Shown piece by piece: positions 8,812 through 17,072 of a DNA stretch of 64,000 nucleotides. The notes beneath the pieces were generated by a model that was given only the letters and a program-made list of their open reading frames with translations, did not search any database and was not told the DNA's origin. Both the position numbers and the translations under genes were made by a program. Numbering within the stretch: position 1 is the first letter of the stretch; the number at the start of each line of letters is the position of its first letter. Source of the DNA: Harenicola maris (lineage in GTDB: Bacteria; Pseudomonadota; Alphaproteobacteria; Rhodobacterales; Rhodobacteraceae). The DNA is taken from contig JADQAZ010000003.1 in assembly GCA_018524345.1 (NCBI GenBank), positions 558,001 through 622,000 of the forward strand, in the 5' to 3' direction.

Positions 8812-9576
8812 GTGCGACCGAGTGTGACCGAGCGGCGCGACATGATTATCGCGTTGCTGTCGGAAAACGAAGCGCTTTCAGCGGCGGAGCTTTCGGAGCG
8901 GCTGGATGTCTCTGTCCAGACCGTGCGCACCGACCTGCGCGATCTGGATGAGGCCGCCCTTGTGCAGCGCCGGAACGGGAGGGCCTGGTTGCGCCAGCAG
9001 AGCGAGAACATCGGATATCTTCCCCGCGAGGGGATTGCGCGGCAGGAAAAGCAGCGCATCGCCTTGGCGGTTAAGGGCCTTATCCCAGATGGCGCGCGGG
9101 TGGCGCTGGGCACCGGCACCACGGTGGAAACCTGCGCGCGGTTTTTGTCGTCGCACAGGGACCTGTTTGTCGCCTCCAACAGCATCCACGCGGTTTGCGC
9201 TTTGCAACAGGCGCCGGGGGTTGCGGTTGAACTGGCGGGCGGAACCGTGCGGATGCGGGATCTGGATATGATCGGCACGGCGGCGCTGGAATTCTTTGCA
9301 AAGTATCGCGTCGATTTCGCGGTGTTCAGCTGCGGTGGCCTGTCCGAGGCGGGCGGGGTGATGGACTACAACGCAGAGGAGGTGACCGCACGCAAGGCGA
9401 TCGCGGCCTGCGCGAAGACGCGGATTCTTGTGATGGACAGCACGAAGAAGGGTTTGGATCTGGCCTTTCAGATGGGGCAGGTCTGGGAGGTTGATGTCGT
9501 TGTCACCGGCGCCAAGCTTTCAACATCGGTGATGGAGAGTTGTGCTCGGCAGGAGTGTCAGGTCATTCAGGTTTGA
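8812..9576 (+). CDS. DeoR/GlpR-family transcriptional regulator
   Basis: About 254 residues from the GTG at 8812, which has AAGGAA about 8 bases upstream. A longer frame from 8680 would add a non-homologous leader across the promoter. The N-terminus has the DeoR winged helix (TERRDMIIALLSENEALSAA, then LSERLDVSVQTVRTDLRDL). It is followed by the sugar-isomerase-like sensor domain with ALGTGTTVETCARFL and the late ILVMDSTKKG segment. DeoR proteins repress sugar or glycerol-phosphate genes and sense phosphorylated intermediates. Divergent placement from the ABC/phosphatase operon, with two operator-like palindromes in between, makes it the likely local repressor. Confidence 0.88.
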   Translation: MRPSVTERRDMIIALLSENEALSAAELSERLDVSVQTVRTDLRDLDEAALVQRRNGRAWLRQQSENIGYLPREGIARQEKQRIALAVKGLIPDGARVALGTGTTVETCARFLSSHRDLFVASNSIHAVCALQQAPGVAVELAGGTVRMRDLDMIGTAALEFFAKYRVDFAVFSCGGLSEAGGVMDYNAEEVTARKAIAACAKTRILVMDSTKKGLDLAFQMGQVWEVDVVVTGAKLSTSVMESCARQECQVIQV

Positions 9577-9865
9577 CTGTGTTGTGGAGTGGCTGGGACA
9601 TGCGTAATCGGCGAAACTTTGGGTAACATTTCGATAGTTTTGGTGTCGGCTGCAGAAACGCTGGTGTCGATGTTGAACCCCGCGGTGGGTCAGCGGTTCA
9701 GAGCCGCCGCCTTTCAGCCGTGGCCAATATTGGAAAGGTCCGCTTCGGGCCATTAGCCGCGAACAGATTTCACGGGTGAGGCTGGACTTGCTTCGATGCG
9801 AGAAAATCGGATTTGAGCCCTATTCACCGAGGTGACAGCTTTTGTGGGGCCATGCGCCAGTCTTG

Positions 9866-10504
9866 TTAGGTTTGCGCCGGGAAGCGGCGCTGCAAATCGG
9901 TCACCTGTTCGGCAGTAAGTGGCCGGGTTTCCATGGCTTGCAGGGCGAGAAACAGCTTGGCGGTTTCTTCCAACTCCTCGGTTGCATAGAGGGCGTCCGT
10001 CAGTGATTTCCCCGAAACAACGGGCCCGTGGTTCGCGAGCAAAACCGCGTGGTGGTCCGAGGCCATTTCACCGACCGCCTTGGCCAATTCGATATCTCCG
10101 GGGGCGAAATAGGGCACGAGGGGAAGCTTGCCGACGCGCATGACGTAATAGGCCGTCAGGGGCGGTAGAACGTTTTTGTGGTCAATACATTTCAGGCAGC
10201 TTACAGCGACGGAATGCGTCGAGTGCAGATGCACGATGGCGGATGCGCCGGAACGTTTGGCATACATTGCCATATGTAGAAACGCCTCTTTGGTTGGGGC
10301 GTCGCCTGAGATGTGGCGGCCTTCGAGGTCTAGGAGGGACAGTCGCGCCGGGTCGAGGTCTCCCATGGAGGATCCGGTCGGGGTCATGAGCCAGCCGTCG
10401 TCGACGCGCACGCTGATGTTGCCCGAAGACCCGAAGCTCAGCCCCCTGTTATAAAGAGAGGCGGCGCGGCGCACGATGTCTTCACGGATTTTCGCGTCAC
10501 TCAT
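9866..10504 (-). CDS. otnC: class II aldolase family, 3-oxo-tetronate 4-phosphate decarboxylase (OtnC-like), cluster 1
   Basis: 212 residues from the ATG at 10504, which overlaps the TGA of otnK (ATGA). A longer frame to 10603 would run into otnK. The fold is class II aldolase/adducin, with catalytic Glu73 in PTKEAFLH and metal ligands His92 and His94 in VHLHST and His159 in LANHGPVVSG. OtnC proteins decarboxylate 3-oxo-tetronate 4-phosphate to dihydroxyacetone phosphate plus CO2. The translational overlap with the DUF1537 kinase strongly supports this over a fuculose-type aldolase. A second copy lies at 34801-35442. Confidence 0.86.
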   Translation of the reverse strand: MSDAKIREDIVRRAASLYNRGLSFGSSGNISVRVDDGWLMTPTGSSMGDLDPARLSLLDLEGRHISGDAPTKEAFLHMAMYAKRSGASAIVHLHSTHSVAVSCLKCIDHKNVLPPLTAYYVMRVGKLPLVPYFAPGDIELAKAVGEMASDHHAVLLANHGPVVSGKSLTDALYATEELEETAKLFLALQAMETRPLTAEQVTDLQRRFPAQT

Positions 10505-11766
10505 GGGAGCACCTTCAGGGCATCTTCGAAAAAGCTGGGCTGTCCGAAGTTCCCAGATTTCAGCGCCAATGTTAAGGGGCGGCGGCCTAACGCTTGGGTC
10601 CATGGAACGCCGGGCGCAATCTCGGGGCCTATCTCAAGCATTTTTATTTCGAGGGCGGAGACAACCGCCCCGGAAGTTTCTCCGCCTGCGACCACTAAGC
10701 GGTCAAAACCCGCATCGGCAAGACGCAGGGCGAGGGCGCTTAGGGTGTCTTCCATCATCTGCCCTGAGGTGGTGACGCCATAGCGTTTTTGGATGGCTGC
10801 TACTTCTTCGGGATCGGCAGAGCCGTAGATGATGGCGGGGCTGTCGACAGGCTGTGCCTTGGCCCAATCAGCCAGTTGCGTCACCACATCTTCGCCCGCT
10901 GCGACCTTGTCGATATCGACCTTGGCGTAGGGCCATTTTGCCTTGGCTTGCGCAAGCTGTGCGCGGGTTGCCGTCGAGCAGCTGCCGGCCAAGATCAGAG
11001 CGCGCCCTTCTGTTGCACGGAAGGTGCCGCTCTGCCGTGAGGTGATTTTGCCGCGTGCGCGGAAATTGTCCGGCAAGCCAAGCGCGATGCCCGAGCCGCC
11101 GGTGATCAGCTTATGATCTGCCGCTGCCTTACCGATGGTTCGAAGGTCGATTTCATCCAGCGCGTCAATGACTGCATATGAGAGACCCTCGGCGATCAGC
11201 GCGGCTGTTTTCGCACGGATCGCTTCTGCACCTTGCTGAACAATGGGCGCAGGAATGAGCCCGGTTTTGCCAGCAGATTGCGCGTCCATAAGGCGCATCA
11301 AATTGGAGTCGCGCATGGGCGTTAGGGGGTGATCCTTCATCGGGCTTTCCGCCAAGGGCGCTTCCCCGACAAAGAGAACGCCATTGTAGATCGTTCGGCC
11401 ATTCTTGGGAAAGGCGGGGCAGATGAGTGCAAGTTCGCAGCCCATCGCATCGCGGAGCGCATCAGCGACCGGCCCGATGTTTCCTTGTGGTGTTGAATCG
11501 AATGTGGAGCAATATTTGAACAGGATTTGCTCGGCGCCTTCGGACTGAAGCCAGCTTAGTGCCGCCAGGGATTCTGCGATAGCCTCCTCCACCGGCGCGG
11601 TCCGCGACTTCAGCGCCACAACAACCGCTTCCGCATCGCCATAACTCGCATCGGGTTCGGGTGCCCCGATCACCTGCACGACACGCATGCCTTCGCTGAC
11701 CAATGTGTTGGCTAGGTCGGTGGCACCGGTGAAATCATCGGCAATGGCGCCAAGGACGATCGGCAT
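10501..11766 (-). CDS. otnK: four-carbon acid sugar kinase (DUF1537; 3-oxo-tetronate kinase), cluster 1
   Basis: 421 residues. The N-terminal domain starts AIADDFTGATDLANTL, the family signature, and contains KYCSTFDSTPQGNIGPVADA and HPLTPMRDSNL. The C-terminal nucleotide-binding domain has KLITGGSGIALGLP, LAGSCSTATR, VAGGETSGAV and ALKSGNFG. The family phosphorylates 3-oxo-tetronates or other four-carbon acid sugars with ATP. AAGGAC lies upstream of the ATG. It follows the IPMDH-like dehydrogenase by 120 bases on the same strand and overlaps otnC, giving a dehydrogenase, kinase, decarboxylase order that produces dihydroxyacetone phosphate. Confidence 0.9.
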   Translation of the reverse strand: MPIVLGAIADDFTGATDLANTLVSEGMRVVQVIGAPEPDASYGDAEAVVVALKSRTAPVEEAIAESLAALSWLQSEGAEQILFKYCSTFDSTPQGNIGPVADALRDAMGCELALICPAFPKNGRTIYNGVLFVGEAPLAESPMKDHPLTPMRDSNLMRLMDAQSAGKTGLIPAPIVQQGAEAIRAKTAALIAEGLSYAVIDALDEIDLRTIGKAAADHKLITGGSGIALGLPDNFRARGKITSRQSGTFRATEGRALILAGSCSTATRAQLAQAKAKWPYAKVDIDKVAAGEDVVTQLADWAKAQPVDSPAIIYGSADPEEVAAIQKRYGVTTSGQMMEDTLSALALRLADAGFDRLVVAGGETSGAVVSALEIKMLEIGPEIAPGVPWTQALGRRPLTLALKSGNFGQPSFFEDALKVLP

Positions 11767-11864
11767 TTTAGTGTCCTTTCAGATCAATATCACGCTTAAG
11801 AGCTGCGAAAATTAGATTTGCGGTCGCGCCGCGCTATAAGATCGTTTTTGCAGCACTTATCTGC

Positions 11865-11880
11865 GACCGGTGCGATACGC
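11865..11880. repeat. 16-bp sequence repeated at 13951-13966
   Basis: GACCGGTGCGATACGC occurs identically at 11865-11880, just past the stop of the IPMDH-like gene, and at 13951-13966, just past the stop of gntR. At the second site it forms the left half of a perfect hairpin; here only a short imperfect hairpin is possible. The two copies thus mark the 3' ends of the divergent pair. Confidence 0.6.
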
Positions 11881-11886
11881 ATCGGG

Positions 11887-12984
11887 CTACACCTTAAGGC
11901 CGGCCACGACTTCGCGCGTTGTTGCGAGAGTGCCCATGTCGCCGCCGAATTCCATCGGGCGCAGCGCGTTGGCGGCAAACCCTTTGTCGACCGATGCTTC
12001 GATCATTGCAGCAGCGTCATTATAGCGGCTGTCGCCCGAGCCTTCGCCAAGATAGTCTAGCATCAGAGCCCCGCTCAGGATTGCGGCAAGGGGGTTGGCC
12101 TTGTCTTGGCCCATGATGTCGGGCGCGCTGCCGTGGGCTGGCTGAAAGAGGCCGTTCTCATCGCCGATCTCTGCGCAGGCAGCCATGCCCATGCCGCCGA
12201 CCAGACCACCGCCCAGATCGGACAGGATGTCGCCGAACATGTTCTCCATCACCATGACATCGAAATCCCATGGGCGCCGCACCAGATCGAGGGCCTGGGC
12301 GTCGACGTAATTATAGTTCGCTTCAATGGCCGGATAGTTCGGTCTGATCTCGTCGAAGATTTTGCGAAAGAAGGCCATCGATGTGAAGACATTGGCCTTG
12401 TCGACACAGGTCACGCGGCCGGGCTTTCCGCGTTCTTTGCGCTTTTGTGCCAGCTTGAACGCAAAATCATGGAGCTTTTCTGTGGTTCGGCGAGTGATGC
12501 GCAGGGTATCGCGCACCTCGGTATCGCCGATCACTTCGCTGCGTTTATGGGCGGCGGCTGAATAGAACAGCCCTTCGGTGGACTCCCGCAGGATGACCAT
12601 ATCGATCTGCGCTGCGCGGGGGTCGGCCAGCCGTTGGGGCGCGTTGGGGTAGGCCTTGATCGGACGGATACCAGCATAAAGGCCGAAACGGTCGCGCAGG
12701 CGCAGGTGGGGCGAGATCTCTGTGCCATCCTCATGGCGGATCGAGGGTAGTCCGATGGCGCCGAGGAAGATCGCATCTGCCTTGCCTGCGCGTTCTTCGC
12801 CGCCGGGCTCTATGTCTTGGCCGGTTTCAGCGTAGTAGCCTGCGCCTGCGTTGATCTCGTCATAGCTCAGGGCAGGGGCGCCACATCGTTCGCAGGCTGC
12901 GTTGACGACTTCGATGGTCGCGTCTGCCACATCGATACCGATCCCATCCCCGCGGATAAGAGCAATTTTCAAACCAGAAGCCAT
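11887..12984 (-). CDS. isocitrate/isopropylmalate dehydrogenase-family enzyme (tartrate-dehydrogenase-like), cluster 1
   Basis: 365 residues of the beta-decarboxylating dehydrogenase family. Visible are IALIRGDGIGIDV near the N-terminus, the substrate-arginine region ILRESTEGLFYS, the catalytic Lys in CVDKANVF, and the Mg-binding aspartates in ENMFGDILSDLGGG. NAD is bound near QPAHGSAPDIMGQ. The family oxidises 2-hydroxy acids such as 3-isopropylmalate, tartrate or malate. The linkage to otnK/otnC suggests it makes the oxo-tetronate substrate of the kinase, taking the place of the usual 6PGDH-like threonate dehydrogenase. AAGGAAAA precedes the start. Divergent from gntR. Confidence 0.85.
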   Translation of the reverse strand: MASGLKIALIRGDGIGIDVADATIEVVNAACERCGAPALSYDEINAGAGYYAETGQDIEPGGEERAGKADAIFLGAIGLPSIRHEDGTEISPHLRLRDRFGLYAGIRPIKAYPNAPQRLADPRAAQIDMVILRESTEGLFYSAAAHKRSEVIGDTEVRDTLRITRRTTEKLHDFAFKLAQKRKERGKPGRVTCVDKANVFTSMAFFRKIFDEIRPNYPAIEANYNYVDAQALDLVRRPWDFDVMVMENMFGDILSDLGGGLVGGMGMAACAEIGDENGLFQPAHGSAPDIMGQDKANPLAAILSGALMLDYLGEGSGDSRYNDAAAMIEASVDKGFAANALRPMEFGGDMGTLATTREVVAGLKV

Positions 12985-13168
12985 GTAATTTTCCTTGGTC
13001 TTAACATTTCACTTGGGTCGGAGAAGACCCGTGCGCAGGCCTGTGTTCCACAGACGGCTGCCACAGCTGATGGGCAAAAAAATGCCTTTTTATCGCGCCG
13101 CTTTGGGGCGACCGGCCGTGGCAGGATGCTTCTTTTCAGTCTTTGGATCGCACAGTTCATTCCCTCAC

Positions 13169-13190
13169 GTATTTAACTGCGTATGCGTTG
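13169..13190 (-). promoter_or_regulatory. candidate GntR operator, site A
   Basis: Read on the minus strand this segment contains GCATACGCAGTTAAATAC and matches a site upstream of the TTT binding-protein gene (15175-15195) at 18 of 21 positions. It lies about 60 bases upstream of gntR and 185 bases upstream of the IPMDH-like gene, in their shared promoter region. Confidence 0.6.
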
Positions 13191-13256
13191 ATGCATTGAT
13201 AGTCAATGGGTTTCGGGCTATCTTCTTTGGGCGTTGAATGAGAGGGAGCGGTGGGA

Positions 13257-13952
13257 ATGAACCTTAACAAGGTAAAGTCGGCAGAGGCCGAGAAGCCGGT
13301 CTCGCAAGCTGCTCGTGTTGCTGCAATCCTTCAGGGGATGATTACGAATAACGAGTTGCCACCCGGCTCTAACTACCTCGAAGCCGAACTTGGGGAGATG
13401 CTGGGTGTTTCGCGCACACCGATCCGCGAAGCTGCGGTTATTTTGGCCTCTCGTGGCTTGGTTGAAATCCGTCCGCGCCATGGTATCCGCGTTTTGCCTT
13501 TGACCATTGCCGACATGGTAGAGATCTATGACATCTTGATTGAGCTTGAGCCGCTGGCCGCCTTCAAGGCCGCGCAGAACGCCTATCCGGAAAAAGAGCT
13601 GCGGGGGTTGGACGAGAGCTTGACCCAGATGGAAGACGCCCTTCGGCAAGAGGACCGCAAAGGTTGGGCGTCGGCGGATGATCGGTTTCATGAAGGGCTG
13701 GTGGCCCTTTCGGGCAGTCGGCGTCTGATGGAGGTAATTGCGATGTACAGCACGCAGGTGCATCGCGTGCGTTTGCTGACTCTTTACATGCGTCCGCTGC
13801 CCCATGCGTCGAACGAAAATCACCGTGCGCTTTATGATGCGATCCGCAACGCAGAGCCAGAACGTGCCCGCGATTTGCATCACGAGCACCGTGTAGAGGC
13901 GAAAGCCCTGCTTATCTCGCTGTTGGAGCAAAACAACCTGTCTCGGTTTTGA
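13257..13952 (+). CDS. GntR-family (FadR subfamily) transcriptional regulator, cluster 1
   Basis: About 231 residues from the ATG at 13257; a GTG two codons earlier (13251) is possible, and AGGGAG lies upstream of both. The N-terminal winged helix contains LGEMLGVSRTPIREAAVILASRGLVEIRP (about residues 45-78). The C-terminal FCD all-helical effector domain has the metal/ligand residues in ADDRFHEGLV and ENHRALYDAI. FCD regulators respond to organic acids. Position and two shared upstream motifs (13169-13190 and 15175-15195) suggest it controls the dehydrogenase/otnK/otnC genes and the TTT transporter. Confidence 0.9.
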   Translation: MNLNKVKSAEAEKPVSQAARVAAILQGMITNNELPPGSNYLEAELGEMLGVSRTPIREAAVILASRGLVEIRPRHGIRVLPLTIADMVEIYDILIELEPLAAFKAAQNAYPEKELRGLDESLTQMEDALRQEDRKGWASADDRFHEGLVALSGSRRLMEVIAMYSTQVHRVRLLTLYMRPLPHASNENHRALYDAIRNAEPERARDLHHEHRVEAKALLISLLEQNNLSRF

Positions 13953-13957
13953 CCGGT

Positions 13958-13982
13958 GCGATACGCCGAAAAGGCGTATCGC
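13958..13982. terminator. perfect hairpin between convergent gntR and Gfo/Idh genes
   Basis: Arms GCGATACGCC and GGCGTATCGC (10 perfect pairs) with loop GAAAA, starting 5 bases after the gntR stop and ending before the convergent dehydrogenase gene. There is no long T tract, so it may act as a bidirectional or weak terminator. Confidence 0.6.
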
Positions 13983-13999
13983 TTCGAGATGGGCGTCAG

Positions 14000-15007
14000 C
14001 TAGACCGCCAGTTTGCGGCCTTCCTCGGCGGAGCGATAGATCGCGTGTTCTATCTCGATCACCCGAAGGTAATCGCGCGCTTCGTTTTCTAGGGCGGAGC
14101 CATTGAGTAAAGCGGACACAACGTGTTCCTGCAGCGCCTTCGTGCAATCGCCGCCGAAGCCCTCGTGCTGATCGGGGGGGGCGATCTGTTCTGCCTCCAG
14201 CGCACCAAAGGGGCGGACCCAGATTGATCCGTCGCCAAAGAGAGACAGCGTGCCGTCGGTCCCCTCGATCAAAGCCTCGCCCATGGTGCGACGAGTGTTA
14301 TCGGCGGCGTGATCCAGGCTGCGGTTCGCGTCAAAGAGGGCCCTGACCCCACCGGGGTGGTCGAAGGTAACATAGCCCGCGTCCTCACCCGCAATAACCG
14401 GGTTCACCCTCCGTAGATCGGCGTAGACATGGCTTGGTTCGCCAAAGAGATACCGAAAGGTGTCGACCCAGTGGACGCCAGTTTCATGGATCAAGAAACG
14501 TTCCATTTGCTGAAAGTACGGCTGGCGAGAAAGATAGGCATCCGGCCCCTGGCCATCGCCGGGGCGCAGACGAAAGCTGGCCTGAAGCGTGGTGCCGATC
14601 CGGCCTGCCTCAAGCGCTTTTTTGATCTTTCGATACCACGGCTGAAAGCGGAAGTTTTCATGCACAATAAGGGGCACGCCCGCATCCTCGGCCAGTTGGG
14701 TGATCTCTTGGGCTTCTTGCAGTGAGGTGCAGAAGGGCTTTTGGCAAATGATCGCGCGCGGGCTTTGATCAAGCGCTGTGCGGATGGCCTCAGCCTGGGC
14801 CACAGGCGGTAGGATGATGTCGAGGATGTCGGGGCCTGTTGCCAAGAGGGCGTCGATGTTGTCAAATGCGGGGGCGTCATAAGCTTGCGCTTTTTCCAAT
14901 GAGCGATCTGCCACGCCAACAAGGGTTACCCCCTCCATCCGTTGCCATCCGCCGATGTGAAACTGGCTGAAATAGCCAGCGCCCAGACAGGCGATCCGTA
15001 AGGTCAT
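14000..15007 (-). CDS. Gfo/Idh/MocA-family NAD(P)-dependent oxidoreductase
   Basis: 335 residues from the ATG at 15007, preceded by GAAGGAAGAA. The longer frame to 15169 would cover the operator region and is rejected. The Rossmann fold opens MTLRIACLGAGYFSQFH. The dinucleotide/catalytic motif appears as ICQKPFCTS, where the usual EKP is QKP. The C-terminal part has the FLIHETGVHWVDTFRYL segment with the catalytic-type His/Asp. The family oxidises sugars, inositols or their derivatives. It diverges from the TTT transporter, with a probable GntR operator between them, so it likely feeds an aldose or inositol-like compound into the acid-sugar pathway. Substrate unknown. Confidence 0.85.
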   Translation of the reverse strand: MTLRIACLGAGYFSQFHIGGWQRMEGVTLVGVADRSLEKAQAYDAPAFDNIDALLATGPDILDIILPPVAQAEAIRTALDQSPRAIICQKPFCTSLQEAQEITQLAEDAGVPLIVHENFRFQPWYRKIKKALEAGRIGTTLQASFRLRPGDGQGPDAYLSRQPYFQQMERFLIHETGVHWVDTFRYLFGEPSHVYADLRRVNPVIAGEDAGYVTFDHPGGVRALFDANRSLDHAADNTRRTMGEALIEGTDGTLSLFGDGSIWVRPFGALEAEQIAPPDQHEGFGGDCTKALQEHVVSALLNGSALENEARDYLRVIEIEHAIYRSAEEGRKLAV

Positions 15008-15174
15008 GTTGTTCTTCCTTCTTCTTTCTCGGCGCGGCTTGTGAATAGTGCTTAGCCTATAACATTTTGTCGCGCTCAATCGGTTGGCGCTGTAGATTTC
15101 GGGCGCGTTTCGTGACCGGTTGGGGCATGGAAACGCCCCTTTGGAGTGATGTGTGAGTTGACAACACATTTTTT

Positions 15175-15195
15175 AATGCATACGCAGATAAATGC
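15175..15195 (+). promoter_or_regulatory. candidate GntR operator, site B
   Basis: Contains GCATACGCAGATAAATGC, 18 of 21 positions identical to the motif at 13169-13190. It ends 30 bases before the ATG of the TTT binding-protein gene, between the divergent Gfo/Idh and TTT genes. Confidence 0.6.
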
Positions 15196-15225
15196 AATAG
15201 GCACCATATCCATTGGGAGGATGAG

Positions 15226-16233
15226 ATGAAAACCAAGTTTGCACTGGTCGCGCTTGCCGCGACATTGAGCACCGGGCTGACCTTTTCTGCGCAGGCGCAG
15301 GAATACCCATTCCGCGACATTACAGACGTTGTCGTATGGGGTGCGGGCGGTGGCACCGATAGCATTAACCGGATGATCATGGCCGAGATGGAGAAGCATC
15401 TGCCGGTTTCGATTAACGTGACCAACCAAACCGGTGGCGTTGCCGGTTCGAACGGTATGGTCTTTGTCCAGAACCAAGCCGACGACGGTTATACACTGGC
15501 AGGGATTTCTGAATCCAATGTGACGGCCGCTGTTCAGGGCGGTTGGGACCAAAAATTCGATTTTTGGTACCCATTCATCATCGGCGGCTCCCCTGATCTG
15601 ATTTCTGTCCCTGCGGACAGCCCTTATGGCACGCTGAAAGAGCTCATGGATGCCGCAATGGCCGATCCGGGGTCGATTCCTGCGGCTGCTTCGGGCGCTG
15701 GTTCGATCCACCATTTGAACCTGCTGGCCATCGAAAATGGCGCGAAGGTTTCATTCAAATTTATCCCTTATGAAGGGTCCGCTGCGGGGCAAGAAGCGGC
15801 GATGGCGGGTGAAGTGGCGTTGGTCGTGACCTCGCTGGCCGAGCAGGCGCCTCTGATCGAGGGTGGCAAGCTGCGCCCGTTGGCGATGCTGACACCCGAA
15901 GAGGGCAAGCTGGGAGAGACCACAATTCCGTCAGCATTTGACATGTATGACGGGCTCGAAGCCTATCTGCCGCTCAAGCAATCCATCGGTTTCGGCGTCG
16001 CGAACACTGCATCCGACGATGTGAAGGCCACGCTGACCGCCGCTTTCGACAAGGCGATGGCGTCAGATACAGTGGCCGAATGGGCAGCGGCGAACTACTA
16101 TGACATCGGCGGCCAGTCCGGCGAAGAAGCGCAGGCGATTTTTGCCAAGCTGGAAAGCACGTTTGCCTATACGCTCAAAGAGCTCGGCTCGACCACCGTC
16201 GACCCTGAAAGCCTTGGCATTGAAAAGCCTTAA
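15226..16233 (+). CDS. tctC: TTT transporter periplasmic binding protein (TctC family), cluster 1
   Basis: 335 residues with a signal peptide ending AQAQ (about residue 25). The mature protein has the TctC features: ITDVVVWGAGGGTDSINR near the start, then NVTNQTGGVAGSNG and DGYTLAGISES. TctC proteins capture di- and tricarboxylates or other organic acids in the periplasm for the TctA/TctB membrane complex. GGGAGG precedes the ATG. It is the first gene of tctCBA followed by three small enzymes. A strong hairpin follows its stop codon. Linkage to otnKC suggests the ligand is an acid sugar such as a tetronate. Confidence 0.9.
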   Translation: MKTKFALVALAATLSTGLTFSAQAQEYPFRDITDVVVWGAGGGTDSINRMIMAEMEKHLPVSINVTNQTGGVAGSNGMVFVQNQADDGYTLAGISESNVTAAVQGGWDQKFDFWYPFIIGGSPDLISVPADSPYGTLKELMDAAMADPGSIPAAASGAGSIHHLNLLAIENGAKVSFKFIPYEGSAAGQEAAMAGEVALVVTSLAEQAPLIEGGKLRPLAMLTPEEGKLGETTIPSAFDMYDGLEAYLPLKQSIGFGVANTASDDVKATLTAAFDKAMASDTVAEWAAANYYDIGGQSGEEAQAIFAKLESTFAYTLKELGSTTVDPESLGIEKP

Positions 16234-16257
16234 GAGCCTTTAAAAGAAGACACTAAA

Positions 16258-16279
16258 CGGGGCGCGTATCTGCGCCCCG
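16258..16279 (+). terminator. intercistronic hairpin between tctC and tctB, cluster 1
   Basis: Arms CGGGGCGC and GCGCCCCG (8 perfect pairs) with loop GTATCT, followed by CTTTG. It sits in the only sizeable gap of the transporter operon, so it probably attenuates or protects the binding-protein message rather than ending the operon. Confidence 0.6.
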
Positions 16280-16301
16280 CTTTGTCGGTTGGGGAAGCGA
16301 G

Positions 16302-17072
16302 ATGGATATCGATAAACTGCAGGCGGAACACGATAAAGATTTGGAGATGCTGCGTGCCCGCGATTTCTGGGGGGCACTGGTACTAATTTGCTGTGCGGTT
16401 TTCTTCCTTTGGCGCACCAGTTTCATTCCCTTTCTGGGGGAAAACCGCGCCGGGGTGAGCGGGGCAGAATGGTATAATTCCGCCGCTATCGTTCCGTTTG
16501 GCATCTGGTTGGCGATGCTCTTGTTGGGATTGGTGTTGCTGCGCATCTCGATCAAGGCAGGGGGCGCGGAACGCGCGTTTTCCGGCGCGGGGCTTGGCTG
16601 GAACCGGCAAGAGGCGATCCGCATCAGGGCAATCGCGGTGATCATGAGTGTGTTCATTTTTGCCCTTATCCCGCGTGTGGATTTCATCCTTTCCAGCGGG
16701 TTGGTGATTACTGCTTTGATCTACGGGTTTCACGCCGGGCATACCAAGCGGATGCTTATGGTGGCCGTTGTCGTAGCTCTGCCCGGGCTCTACGCCCTGA
16801 TTATGCATTTTCCTCAGGCGGAATGGAACAAACCCCATGACGATGATTGGGTCGTGTTGGCGGCATGGGTGTTGTTGACGGTTTGGATGTTGGCCCGAGA
16901 CCGCAGCCGCATAGCACGGGCGACACCTTGGGTCGCGGTGCTGACACCGCTGATACTGGTGACCGCCATGGCTTTTGGCTTTCGGCAGAACGTGCCGAAC
17001 CGGGGCGGGCTGCTGTTCTCACAGATTGAGTATCACTACTACGTCAATCTTCGTCCGCTTTGGAGAAAATGA
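16302..17072 (+). CDS. tctB: TTT transporter small permease subunit (TctB family), cluster 1
   Basis: 256 residues with an N-terminal cytoplasmic segment and several hydrophobic helices (for example GALVLICCAVFFLW, FGIWLAMLLLGLVLL and AVIMSVFIFALIP). It is longer than the usual ~150-residue TctB, with an extra C-terminal membrane pair. Its stop codon overlaps the first ATG of tctA. It is the small membrane subunit of the tricarboxylate-type secondary transporter. Confidence 0.85.
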   Translation: MDIDKLQAEHDKDLEMLRARDFWGALVLICCAVFFLWRTSFIPFLGENRAGVSGAEWYNSAAIVPFGIWLAMLLLGLVLLRISIKAGGAERAFSGAGLGWNRQEAIRIRAIAVIMSVFIFALIPRVDFILSSGLVITALIYGFHAGHTKRMLMVAVVVALPGLYALIMHFPQAEWNKPHDDDWVVLAAWVLLTVWMLARDRSRIARATPWVAVLTPLILVTAMAFGFRQNVPNRGGLLFSQIEYHYYVNLRPLWRK

